Positions 49,877 to 58,385 of a DNA stretch of 64,000 bases are shown here, in pieces. Under the pieces are notes generated by a model, which saw only the letters and a program-made list of their open reading frames with translations, was not told the origin of the DNA and did not search any database. How positions within the stretch are numbered: the first letter of the stretch is position 1; each line of letters starts with the position of its first letter. The DNA is from Streptomyces barringtoniae (GTDB taxonomy: Bacteria; Actinomycetota; Actinomycetes; Streptomycetales; Streptomycetaceae). The stretch covers positions 62,001 to 126,000 of the forward strand of contig NZ_JAJHNP010000012.1 of NCBI RefSeq assembly GCF_020819595.1, read 5' to 3'. Both the position numbers and the translations under genes were made by a program.

Positions 49877-51111
49877 CGGCCCGCCCCGGCGGTCCGCGCG
49901 ACCCGGCGGGCGGCCTCGTCGGCATGCCGGGACAGCGACACCACCCCGGCGAGCCGTTCCACCGCCGCCGGCACGTCCCAGTCCTCCCGGCGCAGGGAGG
50001 CCAGCGTGGTCGCCGGCACGACCACCACGTCCGGCGCCCCGGTCTCCATCGCCCGTACCAGCACCGCCCACGCCGCGTCCCAGCGGGCCCGCTCCGGGCG
50101 CCCCCGCACCGCGTCCACCACCCCGTCCAGCACGGCCTGCCGCAGATCCCCGCGCTCGGGCAGTTCGGCGCCCGCGGGGTCGGCGAGCAGTGTCTCGGGA
50201 TCGGGCAGGTCCATCCGGTCCAAGGCGGCCAGCAACTCGAGCCCGGGACCGTCCCCCACCGTGCCGCGGACCAGCAGCGACAGCACGTCCCGCGACGATC
50301 CCGCGGCGGTCGCGAACGCGATCAGCCGCAGGGTCGCCTCCCAGCTCCGGGGCGACGGCCACGCCCCGCCCCGGCGGCTCTCCCCGCTCGGCAGCCGGTG
50401 TACCAGCCCCGGCCGCGCGACCAGGAATGCGCACACCGCGCGCCGGGCGAAGGCCACGGCCTCGGACAGCCGCCCAGCATCGAGCCGGGGCAGGGTCGCC
50501 CGCGGCCAGGTCCCCCCGAGGCCCCGTACGACCACGTCGTGGTCGTGGGCCCACTGCAGATGCACGAACCGGTTCGCCAGCGGCGGGCTCAGCTCCCAGC
50601 CGTCGGCCGCCGAGGAGCGCGGGTTGGCGGCGGCCACGATCCGCACCCCGGGCGGCAGCCGCAGCGCGCCGATCCGCCGCTCCAGCACCAGCCGCAGCAG
50701 GGCCGCCTGCACCGCCGGGGGAGCGGTGGACAGCTCGTCGAGGAACAGCAGTCCGCGCCCGGCCCGTACGAGCCGCACCGCCCAGTCCGGCGGGGCCATC
50801 GGGACGCCCTGCACCGCCGGATCGTCTCCCAGGACGGGCAGGCCGGAGAAGTCGGACGGTTCGTGGACGCTCGCGATCACGGTCGTCAACGGCAGGTCCA
50901 GGGCACCGGCGAGCTGGGTCAGCGCCGCGGTCTTGCCGATGCCCGGCTCGCCCCACAGCAGCACCGGAAGGTCGGCGGCCACGGCCAGGGTCAGCGCTTC
51001 CAGCTGGACGTCGGAGCGCGGTTCGGTGGTCGTGTCGCGGAGCAGGTCCAACAGGGCTTCGGCGACGTCGAGTTGAGGGACGAGGGAGACAGGAGCGGTG
51101 GCAGCAGTCAT
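49873..51111 (-). CDS. MoxR-type AAA+ ATPase
   Basis: The 412-residue product has Walker A LWGEPGIGKTAALTQLAG (about residues 53-70), Walker B GRGLLFLDELSTAPPAVQAALL, sensor 1 IVAAANPRS and sensor 2 region PSPRSWEATLRLI. It is a cytosolic chaperone-like ATPase. The VWA protein gene overlaps its end, a standard MoxR/VWA pairing. The triad continues with the repeat protein 68 nt upstream. Confidence 0.88.
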   Translation of the reverse strand: MTAATAPVSLVPQLDVAEALLDLLRDTTTEPRSDVQLEALTLAVAADLPVLLWGEPGIGKTAALTQLAGALDLPLTTVIASVHEPSDFSGLPVLGDDPAVQGVPMAPPDWAVRLVRAGRGLLFLDELSTAPPAVQAALLRLVLERRIGALRLPPGVRIVAAANPRSSAADGWELSPPLANRFVHLQWAHDHDVVVRGLGGTWPRATLPRLDAGRLSEAVAFARRAVCAFLVARPGLVHRLPSGESRRGGAWPSPRSWEATLRLIAFATAAGSSRDVLSLLVRGTVGDGPGLELLAALDRMDLPDPETLLADPAGAELPERGDLRQAVLDGVVDAVRGRPERARWDAAWAVLVRAMETGAPDVVVVPATTLASLRREDWDVPAAVERLAGVVSLSRHADEAARRVARTAGAGR

Positions 51112-51179
51112 GTGGGATCACCTGAAGGGTGTGAAGTGGGCGGAAGAGGGCGGAAGAGAAAGGAGGTCAGGAAGAGGGT

Positions 51180-52988
51180 TCAGAAGAACGTGACGGTTCG
51201 GGTCTGCCGTCGGGAGGGGCGGCGGCTTCGGCCGGTGCGGCGGCTCGGGTCGGTGGAGGTGCCGCCGGGGCTGGTCAGACCGGCCCGGTACAGCCCGTAG
51301 GCGATGCGCCCCTCGGCGGCCGCCGCGAGCTCGTCCCGCAGCGGCCCCTCGCGCAGCACCGCGCCGGGGCCCAGCAGCCCCTCGACCACGGCCAGCGCGC
51401 CCTCGGTGTCACCGTGGTCCAGCCGTTCCCGCACACCGGCCAGGCAGTCGGGGCGCCGGTGCGCCTCGTCGATGACCCGCAGACAGGGCAGCGACGGTCC
51501 GCCGAGCGCGGCCAGCAGCTCCTCGCGCCGGATCTCGTCCGGAGCGTGGTCCAGCGGTACCAGGACACCGTCGACCAGGCCGACCCGGTGCGTGGCTCCC
51601 CGGCACTCCACCTGACGCGCCCGTTCCAGCGGATCCGGATCGCTGAGCGCAGCGGGCGTCGTGGGGCCGGGCAGCAGCGCGGCGGCGACCAGGGGATGCA
51701 GCCGGTCAGCGCCGATCAGCCCGGCACGCAGCAACTCCAGATCGGGTGCCACCCAGGTCGCCGCATCGGGCAGCACCGGTACGGCGGACACACCGCCCGG
51801 CGGAAGCTCGTCGACGATCCGCACGCACGGCGCACCGTCACGGCTCGGGACCCGGTGCCGCACCCCGGCCGGGCCTGGTACGCCGTCGGCTGGGCAGGCT
51901 GTGCGTGGGTGTTCGGCGGGATTCGGGGCGTCGTGCCCGTCCGTGATGTGGTGCGGTTGGCCGTGGCGCCGCATCCTGTCCGGGCCTGGTACGCCGTCGG
52001 CCGGGTGGGGTGCGCGTGGGTGTTCGGCGGGTTCCGGTGGGTCGTGGTCGTCGGTGGTGTGGTGCGGTTGGCCGTGGTGTGGCGCGCCGGATGGGTCTGG
52101 TGTTCTGTCGGTCGGGCAGGCTGGGTGCAGGTGCTCGGCCGGATTCGGGGCGTCGTGCCCGTGCGCGGTGTGGTGCGGTTGGCCGCGGCCCCGCATCCTG
52201 GCCAGGTCCCTCGGCCCGACGGACGGGGCGGCCCCGCAGCGGTTCTCGGTGGGATCCGGTGTGTCGCTCCCGTCCGCCGCCACCGTCAGGAGCAACCGGC
52301 GGCCGCCGCCGAGCCGTACGGCGAAGGTTCCGCCGGTGTGTCCGTCGGCGCGCAGCAGGATGTCCGCCTCGGCCGCCCACCGGCCGACGGCACAGCCATG
52401 TCCGGGCGGGACGAGACCCAGCGGATCGTCGTCCGGCGGCGCGGGGCCGCCGGCGCCCGACCGGTCGCGCAGCTCGCCGGCCCTGCCGGCGTCCCACAGG
52501 TGCCGGTGCAGATCGAGCCGGTAGCGGCGGTTGGGGCGGGGATGGGGATGGCGGCCGGCGGGCGCGTCGGCCGGATCGAACAGGGCGAGACCGATCCGCT
52601 GGCCGGCGTCCGCCCAAGCCGGTGGGGTACGGGCCACCAGGTGCAGTGGTCCGGCCCGGCCGGGCCGCTCGTACCGGGCCAGCGTCAGGGTCAGGCCGGG
52701 GCGCAGCAGCCCGTCGGGCGCGATCCTCGGCATGTGCCAGCGCAGCAGGTCCGGGGCGAGACGGCGCAGGTCGGCGCGGAGCCGGGCCGCGATCTCCCGG
52801 CCGTGGGCGCGGGCGACGGACCGCAGATCGAGGTCGACGTCGATCCGGGCGGCGGCGCAGGCACCGGCCCAGTCCCCGGCGGCACGGCGGGCGGTGGCGA
52901 GCTCGATCATGGACGGTGGCACGGCGTACGTCCGTACGCGCAACCACATGGAAAGCCGGGAATCCCCGTACGCGGTGGAAGGGAGCAT
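51180..52988 (-). CDS. Uncharacterised protein with three exact-period 37-residue His/Pro repeats
   Basis: The 602-residue product starts at ATG 52988 behind AAGGTGAG. The N-terminal part (about 20-230) is Arg/Ala-rich with segments like PRIAPDGLLRPGLTLTLARYE. Residues about 262-373 are three tandem 37-residue units, each with a GQPHHTxDxHDxPxPAEH core. The C-terminal part has LPVLPDAATWVAPDLELL and CLRVIDEAHRRPDCLAG. I recognise no family. Its position ahead of MoxR and VWA genes suggests that it is the client or third partner of that pair. Confidence 0.65.
   Translation of the reverse strand: MLPSTAYGDSRLSMWLRVRTYAVPPSMIELATARRAAGDWAGACAAARIDVDLDLRSVARAHGREIAARLRADLRRLAPDLLRWHMPRIAPDGLLRPGLTLTLARYERPGRAGPLHLVARTPPAWADAGQRIGLALFDPADAPAGRHPHPRPNRRYRLDLHRHLWDAGRAGELRDRSGAGGPAPPDDDPLGLVPPGHGCAVGRWAAEADILLRADGHTGGTFAVRLGGGRRLLLTVAADGSDTPDPTENRCGAAPSVGPRDLARMRGRGQPHHTAHGHDAPNPAEHLHPACPTDRTPDPSGAPHHGQPHHTTDDHDPPEPAEHPRAPHPADGVPGPDRMRRHGQPHHITDGHDAPNPAEHPRTACPADGVPGPAGVRHRVPSRDGAPCVRIVDELPPGGVSAVPVLPDAATWVAPDLELLRAGLIGADRLHPLVAAALLPGPTTPAALSDPDPLERARQVECRGATHRVGLVDGVLVPLDHAPDEIRREELLAALGGPSLPCLRVIDEAHRRPDCLAGVRERLDHGDTEGALAVVEGLLGPGAVLREGPLRDELAAAAEGRIAYGLYRAGLTSPGGTSTDPSRRTGRSRRPSRRQTRTVTFF
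51871..52203 (-). repeat. Three tandem 111-bp coding repeats
   Basis: On the plus strand the units begin at the related strings GGGCCTGGTACGCCGTCGG (51871), GGGCCTGGTACGCCGTCGG (51982) and GGGTCTGGTGTTCTGTCGG (52093), a period of exactly 111 bases or 37 codons. The first two starts match exactly over 19 bases. The frame is kept throughout. The third copy (N-terminal in the protein) is the most diverged. Confidence 0.85.
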
Positions 52989-53209
52989 CAGCGCTCACCT
53001 TGCGCGGACGGGTCCCCCAATCTCTGCGAGGCGTGAGTCGTCATCGCGGCGAGAGTAGCCGCCCGCCCGGCACCGCGCCAGGTGTTTTTCCCGCCCGGAA
53101 CCGGGCCTTCCCCTGGGGTAGGCTGGGCGTCCGGTCGCGGACGGTGCACCGGCAGCGGTGACCGCGAGAGCGCCCTGAAGTCCCGCGCTCCGAAAGGCTT
53201 TCGGCCCCC
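52989..53209. other. Divergent intergenic region
   Basis: About 220 bases between the repeat protein gene and the methyltransferase gene. It should contain both promoters, but no clear -35/-10 pair was found. A GTAGGCT -10-like element is present at about 53118. Confidence 0.25.
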
Positions 53210-54013
53210 ATGTCCTCTTCTGGTTCCCTGTCTTCTTCTTCTCGTTCTTCCCCCGCCGCCCTCGTCTCCGCGCTGCGCGCCGCCGGGTGTGTCTTCGCCG
53301 AGGACGAGGCGGAGTTGATCCTCGCCACCGCCCGCACGCCCGAGGAGGCCGCCTCGATGGTCGAACGGCGCGCCGCCGGGCACCCCCTCGAACACGTCCT
53401 GGGCTGGGCCGAGTTCCACGGAGTGCGGGTCACGGTGGAACCGGGCGTGTTCGTCCCCCGCCGCCGTACCGAGTTCCTGGTCGACCAGGCGCTGGCCCAG
53501 GCGCCGCGGGCGGGGGTCGTCGTGGACCTGTGCTGTGGCTCCGGCGCGCTCGGCGCGGCCCTCGCCGCCGCACTGGACGGTGCCGAGGTGCACGCGGCCG
53601 ACATCGACCCGGCCGCCGTACGCTGCGCCCTGCGCAACCTCGCCGCCTTCGACGGCCGGGCCCACCAGGGCGACCTCTACGACGCCCTGCCCACCCCCCT
53701 GCGCGGCCGCGTCGGCATCCTGACCGCCAACGTGCCGTACGTCCCCACCGCGGAACTGCCACTGCTCCCGGCCGAGGCCCGCGAGCACGAACCGCGCGTC
53801 GCCCTGGACGGCGGCGCGGACGGCCTGGACGTGCTGCGCCGGGTGGCCACCGGGGCACCCGAGTGGCTCGCACCGGGCGGCTGCCTGCTGACCGAGACCA
53901 GTGAACGCCAGGCACCGGCCGCCGTACGGGCCTTCGCGGACGCGGGTCTGACGGCCCGTCTGGCGGTGTCCGAGGAGCTGTCCGCGCACGTGGTGATCGG
54001 CGTACGGCCCTGA
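53210..54013 (+). CDS. PrmC/HemK-like protein-(glutamine-N5) methyltransferase
   Basis: The 267-residue product has a short Ser-rich N-terminus, then a small helical domain and a SAM domain. VEPGVFVPRRRTEFLVDQAL matches the family's PRxxTE element, VVDLCCGSGALGAALA is SAM motif I, and ILTANVPYVP is the catalytic N-P-P-Y motif changed to NVPY. HemK-type enzymes methylate the GGQ glutamine of release factors. The NPPY change and the presence of a separate housekeeping prmC in most Streptomyces leave the substrate open. Confidence 0.78.
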   Translation: MSSSGSLSSSSRSSPAALVSALRAAGCVFAEDEAELILATARTPEEAASMVERRAAGHPLEHVLGWAEFHGVRVTVEPGVFVPRRRTEFLVDQALAQAPRAGVVVDLCCGSGALGAALAAALDGAEVHAADIDPAAVRCALRNLAAFDGRAHQGDLYDALPTPLRGRVGILTANVPYVPTAELPLLPAEAREHEPRVALDGGADGLDVLRRVATGAPEWLAPGGCLLTETSERQAPAAVRAFADAGLTARLAVSEELSAHVVIGVRP

Positions 54014-54025
54014 CGCCCGTCCCCG

Positions 54026-56104
54026 CTACGGCAGTTCCTGCGCCCGGGCGATCAGCAGGGCGACGTCGTCGTGGTTGTCCGGGTGGTGCAGGGTCCGCAG
54101 GAGGAAGTCGCAGGTCTCCTCCAGCGGGCGGGCCGGGTCGTCGAGCAGGGACAGCAGGAGGTCCAGGCGTTCGTCCAGGGAGTGGCGGCGGGTCTCCACC
54201 AGCCCGTCGGTGTAGAACACCAGCTCGTCGCCGGGCTCGAAGTCGACGGTGACGGTGGAGAAGGCGATCCCGCCCACGCCCAGCGGCACCCCGGTCGGCA
54301 GGTCGAGCAGTTCCGGAGGCCGGCCCGGGCGGAGATGGGCCGGCGGCAGGTGGCCGGCGTTGGCGATCCGGCACTGGCGGGTGTGCGGATCGTGCACGGC
54401 GTACATGCAGGTCGCGATGGAGTGGTCCAGGGCCGACGTGGTCTTGTCCAGGTGCTCCAGCAGCAGCGCCGGGTCGAGGCCCAGGGCGGCCAGCGTGGTG
54501 GTCGCCGTGCGCAGCCGGCCCATGGTCGCGGCCGCGCTGAGCCCGCTGCCCATCACATCGCCCACCACGAGCGCGGTCTTGCCGCCCTCCAGCGGGATGA
54601 CGTCGAACCAGTCGCCGCCGACCTCGCTGGTCGCCCCGGCGGGCTGGTAGCGGGAGGCCACCTCCAGGCCGGTCGTCACCGGCGGACGGCTGGGCAGCAG
54701 ACTGCGCTGCAGGGTGAGGGCGGTGTTGCGGGCGTTCTGGTACCAGCGCGCGTTGTCGATCTGCACGGCCGCGCGGGCGGCCAGTTCCCGGGCCAGCAGA
54801 ACGTCGTCGTCGTCGAACGGCGCCGGATTGCGGGTGCGCTTGAGGTCCAGGGCGCCGAGCACCTCGCCGCGCGCGATCAGCGGCACCGCGAGATACGAGT
54901 GCAGGCCCGCCCGGCCCAGCAGCTCGGCCGCCTCGGGGGAGCGGGCGATGCGCGGCAGGTCCTCGTCCTTCACGTGCGGCACCAGCACCGCCTCGGCCGA
55001 GCGTACACACTCGGTGATCAGCCGGTCGGGCTCGTACGTCGCGATCCGGCCGGGCGGGTCGGCGGCCCGTGCCACGTCCGAGCCGTCCTGCGGGCGCACC
55101 GCGAGGGCCCGGATCACCGCCGACTCCGACGGGCCGAGCGTGCTGCGCCGGCCCTCCACCACCGAGTCCAGCAGGTCCACGGCGGCCACGTCGGCGAGTT
55201 CCGGTACGGCGACCTCGGCCAGCTCGCAGGCGGTGCGGTCCAGGTCGAGCGTCGTGCCGATCCGGGTGGAGGCGTCGGCGATGACCGCGAGGCGGCGCCG
55301 GGCGGCCTCCGCCTCCAGGGAGGCCCGGTGCTGCTCGGTGATGTCGACGACCGAGACCGCGACGCCGAGCACATTGCCCATGGTGTCGTCGAGCCGGTAC
55401 AGCGAATGCGCCCAGGTGTGGTCCTCGTCCGGGTCGGCGGGGGTACGGCCGACCAGGGTGTTGTCGATGACCGGCACACCGGTGTCCAGCACCCGCCGGG
55501 CGTCGGTCTCCACCGGCTCGGAGTCGAGCATGGGCAGCACCTCGCGCAGCGTGCGTCCCACATGCTCGGCGGCGGGCATCCCGTTGATCTTCTCAAGGGC
55601 GGGGTTGACCGAGACGAACCGCAGCTGGGTGTCCAGGACGGCGTAGCCGATCGGCGACTGCTTCACCATCCGCTCGGACAGCGCCACGTCCTGCTCCAGC
55701 CGCCGTACGGTCGACTGGTCGGCGCAGAGCCCGAGTGCGTACACGTCACCGCGGTCGTCCAGCAGACGCATGTTGCGGAACTCCACCAGGCGGGTGCTGC
55801 CGTCCTTGTGCCGGATCGGGAAGCCGCCCGCCCAGCTCTGCCCGGTGCGCATCACATCGGCGAAGAGCTTGCCGACGAGCTCGAAGTGCCGCTCGTGGAC
55901 CATGAGCCGGGCGGCGTACTCGCCGAGGGCCTCCTGCGCGCCGTACCCGAACAGCTCCTCCGCCTGGGGGCTCCACAGCACGATCCGGCCGGCGGTGTCC
56001 AGCACCACCGACGCCACGCCCAGCACGTCGAGCAGGCCGCCCGGCCGCACCGGCCCGCGTGCGGGCTCGCCACCCTCCGTCACCGGAGCCTCGGCTGCGC
56101 TCAT
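54026..56104 (-). CDS. PP2C-type (SpoIIE) phosphatase with two PAS domains and one GAF domain
   Basis: The 692-residue product starts at ATG 56104. PAS-1 (about 25-140) opens with VLGVASVVLDTAGRIVLWSPQAEELFGY, and PAS-2 (about 150-275) includes SPIGYAVLDTQLRFVSVNPALEKING. A GAF domain covers about 290-455. The SpoIIE phosphatase domain (about 470-690) shows GGDWFDVIPLEGGKTALVVGDVMGSG and FYTDGLVETR, with the Asp metal ligands. It probably dephosphorylates an anti-sigma-factor antagonist; no such partner gene is present here. Confidence 0.9.
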   Translation of the reverse strand: MSAAEAPVTEGGEPARGPVRPGGLLDVLGVASVVLDTAGRIVLWSPQAEELFGYGAQEALGEYAARLMVHERHFELVGKLFADVMRTGQSWAGGFPIRHKDGSTRLVEFRNMRLLDDRGDVYALGLCADQSTVRRLEQDVALSERMVKQSPIGYAVLDTQLRFVSVNPALEKINGMPAAEHVGRTLREVLPMLDSEPVETDARRVLDTGVPVIDNTLVGRTPADPDEDHTWAHSLYRLDDTMGNVLGVAVSVVDITEQHRASLEAEAARRRLAVIADASTRIGTTLDLDRTACELAEVAVPELADVAAVDLLDSVVEGRRSTLGPSESAVIRALAVRPQDGSDVARAADPPGRIATYEPDRLITECVRSAEAVLVPHVKDEDLPRIARSPEAAELLGRAGLHSYLAVPLIARGEVLGALDLKRTRNPAPFDDDDVLLARELAARAAVQIDNARWYQNARNTALTLQRSLLPSRPPVTTGLEVASRYQPAGATSEVGGDWFDVIPLEGGKTALVVGDVMGSGLSAAATMGRLRTATTTLAALGLDPALLLEHLDKTTSALDHSIATCMYAVHDPHTRQCRIANAGHLPPAHLRPGRPPELLDLPTGVPLGVGGIAFSTVTVDFEPGDELVFYTDGLVETRRHSLDERLDLLLSLLDDPARPLEETCDFLLRTLHHPDNHDDVALLIARAQELP

Positions 56105-56432
56105 GCCATGTACCGCCTTCGCCCGTCCGCACGGCACGTCGTCCCCCGTGCCGACTCCCCTTGATCCACCGCGTTCACACCCGACTCTCCGACGCCGTCG
56201 CCGGTTACCTCCACCATCTCTCACCACAGCGGTGCACGTCCGCCCAAGCCGTCACGCCGGGACCCGACCGCTTGCCCGGACATCCTGCACGTCCCTTCGG
56301 CGGACCGGGAGAGTTCAGGCTCATGTTGCTGCATTGGCCTGTACATGACTAACGCGCCACGCCAGACTGTCCGCCGACCGAGTGTTCCCGCCCGCCCGCC
56401 TTGTGCCCCCACCCCCGTTCGAGGAGTCGGCC

Positions 56433-57314
56433 ATGCCCGCGTCCGCCCGGCAACGTTGTCACGCAGTTCTCGCCGGTCTCGTCACCCTCGCCACCGCCGC
56501 CGTCGTGTCCCTCACCGCGCCCGTGCCCGCCTCCGCGGCCGACACCTGGACCGAGACCGGCTCCGACCGCGCCCGGCCGCTGGACGAGAGCCAGGGGCTG
56601 ACCTCCGTGGAGGTCCCCGCGAACAGCCCCAACCGGTACACCGGCATCGGCACCATTCCCCTCGGTGTCTCCAGCCGCGGCTGGAACCACGTCGGCGATC
56701 CCGACGCCTCGTACAACGGCTACTACATCGAGCCCTATCAGCAGGACAGCGGCAACTCGAAGATGTACCGCGTGCAGGCACCCGACGGCACCTGGTCGGA
56801 GTACGTCCACACGCTGAGCCCCGGCGAGGCCCTGAACAACTCCTGGGACGCCATCTCGCCCGACGGCCAGTGGATGCTCTCGGGCGAGTGGGGCACCATG
56901 AACCGCCTGCTGGTCTTCCCGACCCCCGGCGTCAATCCGTCCACCTCGCCCTCGGCGAACCTCCCGCAGGTCTCGAACGTCAACCTGGACCACGCCGTCC
57001 GTGACGTCCAGGGCTGCGACTTCTCCGGCCCCACCACCCTGCTGTGCTCCTCCGACGACCCCGACGGCAGCCTCTTCGGCATGACCAAGCCGCTGCTCCA
57101 GATAGACCTGTCGGCCCCGCCGAACGGCTCGGGAGACGTCACCGGCCATGTCACCGCCCTGCGCCAGCTGCCGCTGCGCAGTGCCTGCTCCGGCACGTTC
57201 GAGGTCGAGGGCATCGACTACGACCGCCGCACCGGCGTCCTGCGCGTGATCGTGATGTCGCCGGGCTTCTGCATCCTGACGGACAGCAAGACGTACAAGT
57301 TCTCGCGCGGCTGA
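56433..57314 (+). CDS. Secreted protein of unknown function
   Basis: The 293-residue product starts at ATG 56433 behind GAGGAG. The signal peptide (about 1-36) ends in VPASAADTW. The mature part has repeated short strands suggesting a beta-propeller or sandwich (WMLSGEWGTMNRLLVFPTPG, VEGIDYDRRTGVLRVIVMSPG) and four Cys residues that may pair. No catalytic motif was recognised. Confidence 0.75.
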   Translation: MPASARQRCHAVLAGLVTLATAAVVSLTAPVPASAADTWTETGSDRARPLDESQGLTSVEVPANSPNRYTGIGTIPLGVSSRGWNHVGDPDASYNGYYIEPYQQDSGNSKMYRVQAPDGTWSEYVHTLSPGEALNNSWDAISPDGQWMLSGEWGTMNRLLVFPTPGVNPSTSPSANLPQVSNVNLDHAVRDVQGCDFSGPTTLLCSSDDPDGSLFGMTKPLLQIDLSAPPNGSGDVTGHVTALRQLPLRSACSGTFEVEGIDYDRRTGVLRVIVMSPGFCILTDSKTYKFSRG

Positions 57315-57418
57315 GCCCGCCTGGGGTGTGCCGACCGGCCGGTGGTGCTTTCCTGGGGATGGACGCGGTTCGGCGGGGTACCCCCTTCCACCGCGGCGCG
57401 GCACGAAAGGAGCGATCA

Positions 57419-57790
57419 ATGGCACACACGGAGCGGTCGCACCCGGAAACCGTCATGGTGGAGATCAGCGGTTCCAAGGAGGACGCCCGCCTCGTCTTCG
57501 ACGCGCTGAGCTCCTGCTTCGCCTCCGACCGGGGCGCGGACGAGATCCCTCAGCAGCTCCACGAGGTCCGGCCCATGGTGTGGCTCGGCACGTACGACGT
57601 CGCGGACGCCCGGGGGCCGGGATGCCCGCCGGTCCACCTCGACGCGACCATCCAGGCGGACGTCCAGGGCGGCTACTGGGCCGTGGACCGGTTCCGGCAC
57701 ACCCTGGACTCGATGTTCACCGTCGAGGAGACCTGCACGGCCTCCGGCGACCAGGAGAGGGACCTGCATCTGCGGCTGCGCAGCCGCTGA
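57419..57790 (+). CDS. Hypothetical cytosolic protein, 123 residues
   Basis: ATG 57419 follows AAAGGAG. The product has a compact pattern, VMVEISGSKEDARLVFDALSS at the start and MVWLGTYDVADARG in the middle, then VDRFRHTLDSMFTVEETCTAS. It contains no signal peptide and no membrane helix. It is 104 nt after the secreted protein gene and convergent with the tautomerase gene. I do not recognise it. Confidence 0.7.
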   Translation: MAHTERSHPETVMVEISGSKEDARLVFDALSSCFASDRGADEIPQQLHEVRPMVWLGTYDVADARGPGCPPVHLDATIQADVQGGYWAVDRFRHTLDSMFTVEETCTASGDQERDLHLRLRSR

Positions 57791-57802
57791 CCCTCTCGCG
57801 CA

Positions 57803-58216
57803 CTACGGAAGCGCCCCGGCCGGCTCCCCGTCGGCCGGGGCGTACTGCGCCTCGCCGTCGCCGAAGGACCAGTCGATGCAGGTGTTCTCGGTGACGCTGA
57901 CCAGCACATTGCGCGGCGCGGTGCCGGTGCGCTCGTGCACCAGCTCGGCGATCCGCCGGTAGAGCGCGCGCTTGCGCTCCGGGGAGCGCCCCGAGCGCAT
58001 GGTGATGGCGACGAAGACGACCGAGTCGTCCTTGCACAGGCCCAGGTGGTCCCCGTGGCGCAGGGTGCTGGTGGCGCCGTCGTGTCCGGTCAGGACCTGG
58101 AAGCGGTCGTCGGGCGGGACGCCGAGCGTCTCCACCAGGGCGTCCTGGACGGCCCGGCCGAGCGCGTCGAGGCGGGCGGGGTCGGTGCCGAGTGTGTCTA
58201 TGCGGACGAAGGGCAT
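57803..58216 (-). CDS. Tautomerase family protein
   Basis: The 137-residue product begins MPFVRIDTLG, so Pro-2 would become the N-terminal catalytic base after Met removal, as in the 4-oxalocrotonate tautomerase/MIF superfamily. The doubled beta-alpha-beta pattern is visible (DALGRAVQDALVETLGVPPDD, ERKRALYRRIAELVHERTG). It is divergent from the FadH-like gene with two palindromes between, so it probably shares PadR control. Confidence 0.85.
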   Translation of the reverse strand: MPFVRIDTLGTDPARLDALGRAVQDALVETLGVPPDDRFQVLTGHDGATSTLRHGDHLGLCKDDSVVFVAITMRSGRSPERKRALYRRIAELVHERTGTAPRNVLVSVTENTCIDWSFGDGEAQYAPADGEPAGALP

Positions 58217-58265
58217 GGTGGGGCGTCCTTTCGGAGCGGGCCGGGCGGTTCCGTGTCTTCCAGCG

Positions 58266-58353
58266 TGTACATACTAGTAGGTACAGAGTGTTCCGCGTCA
58301 CCCCTCCCCAGTTGTGCAACTAGTTGCATAAAGGCTCCGGCTTCCTCTACAAC
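58266..58353. promoter_or_regulatory. Two palindromes and a promoter between tautomerase and FadH-like genes
   Basis: TGTACATACTAGTAGGTACA (58266-58285) is a 20-base palindrome with one mismatched pair. GCAACTAGTTGC (58316-58327) is a perfect 12-base palindrome. Both have ACTAGT or CTAG at the centre. A plus-strand promoter, TTGCAT-N18-TACAAC (58324-58329, 58348-58353), has its -35 inside the second palindrome. The PadR protein encoded at 60433 is the likely ligand. Confidence 0.6.
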
Positions 58354-58385
58354 AAGAGGCGACGACACCGCGCACGGAGGGCCCG

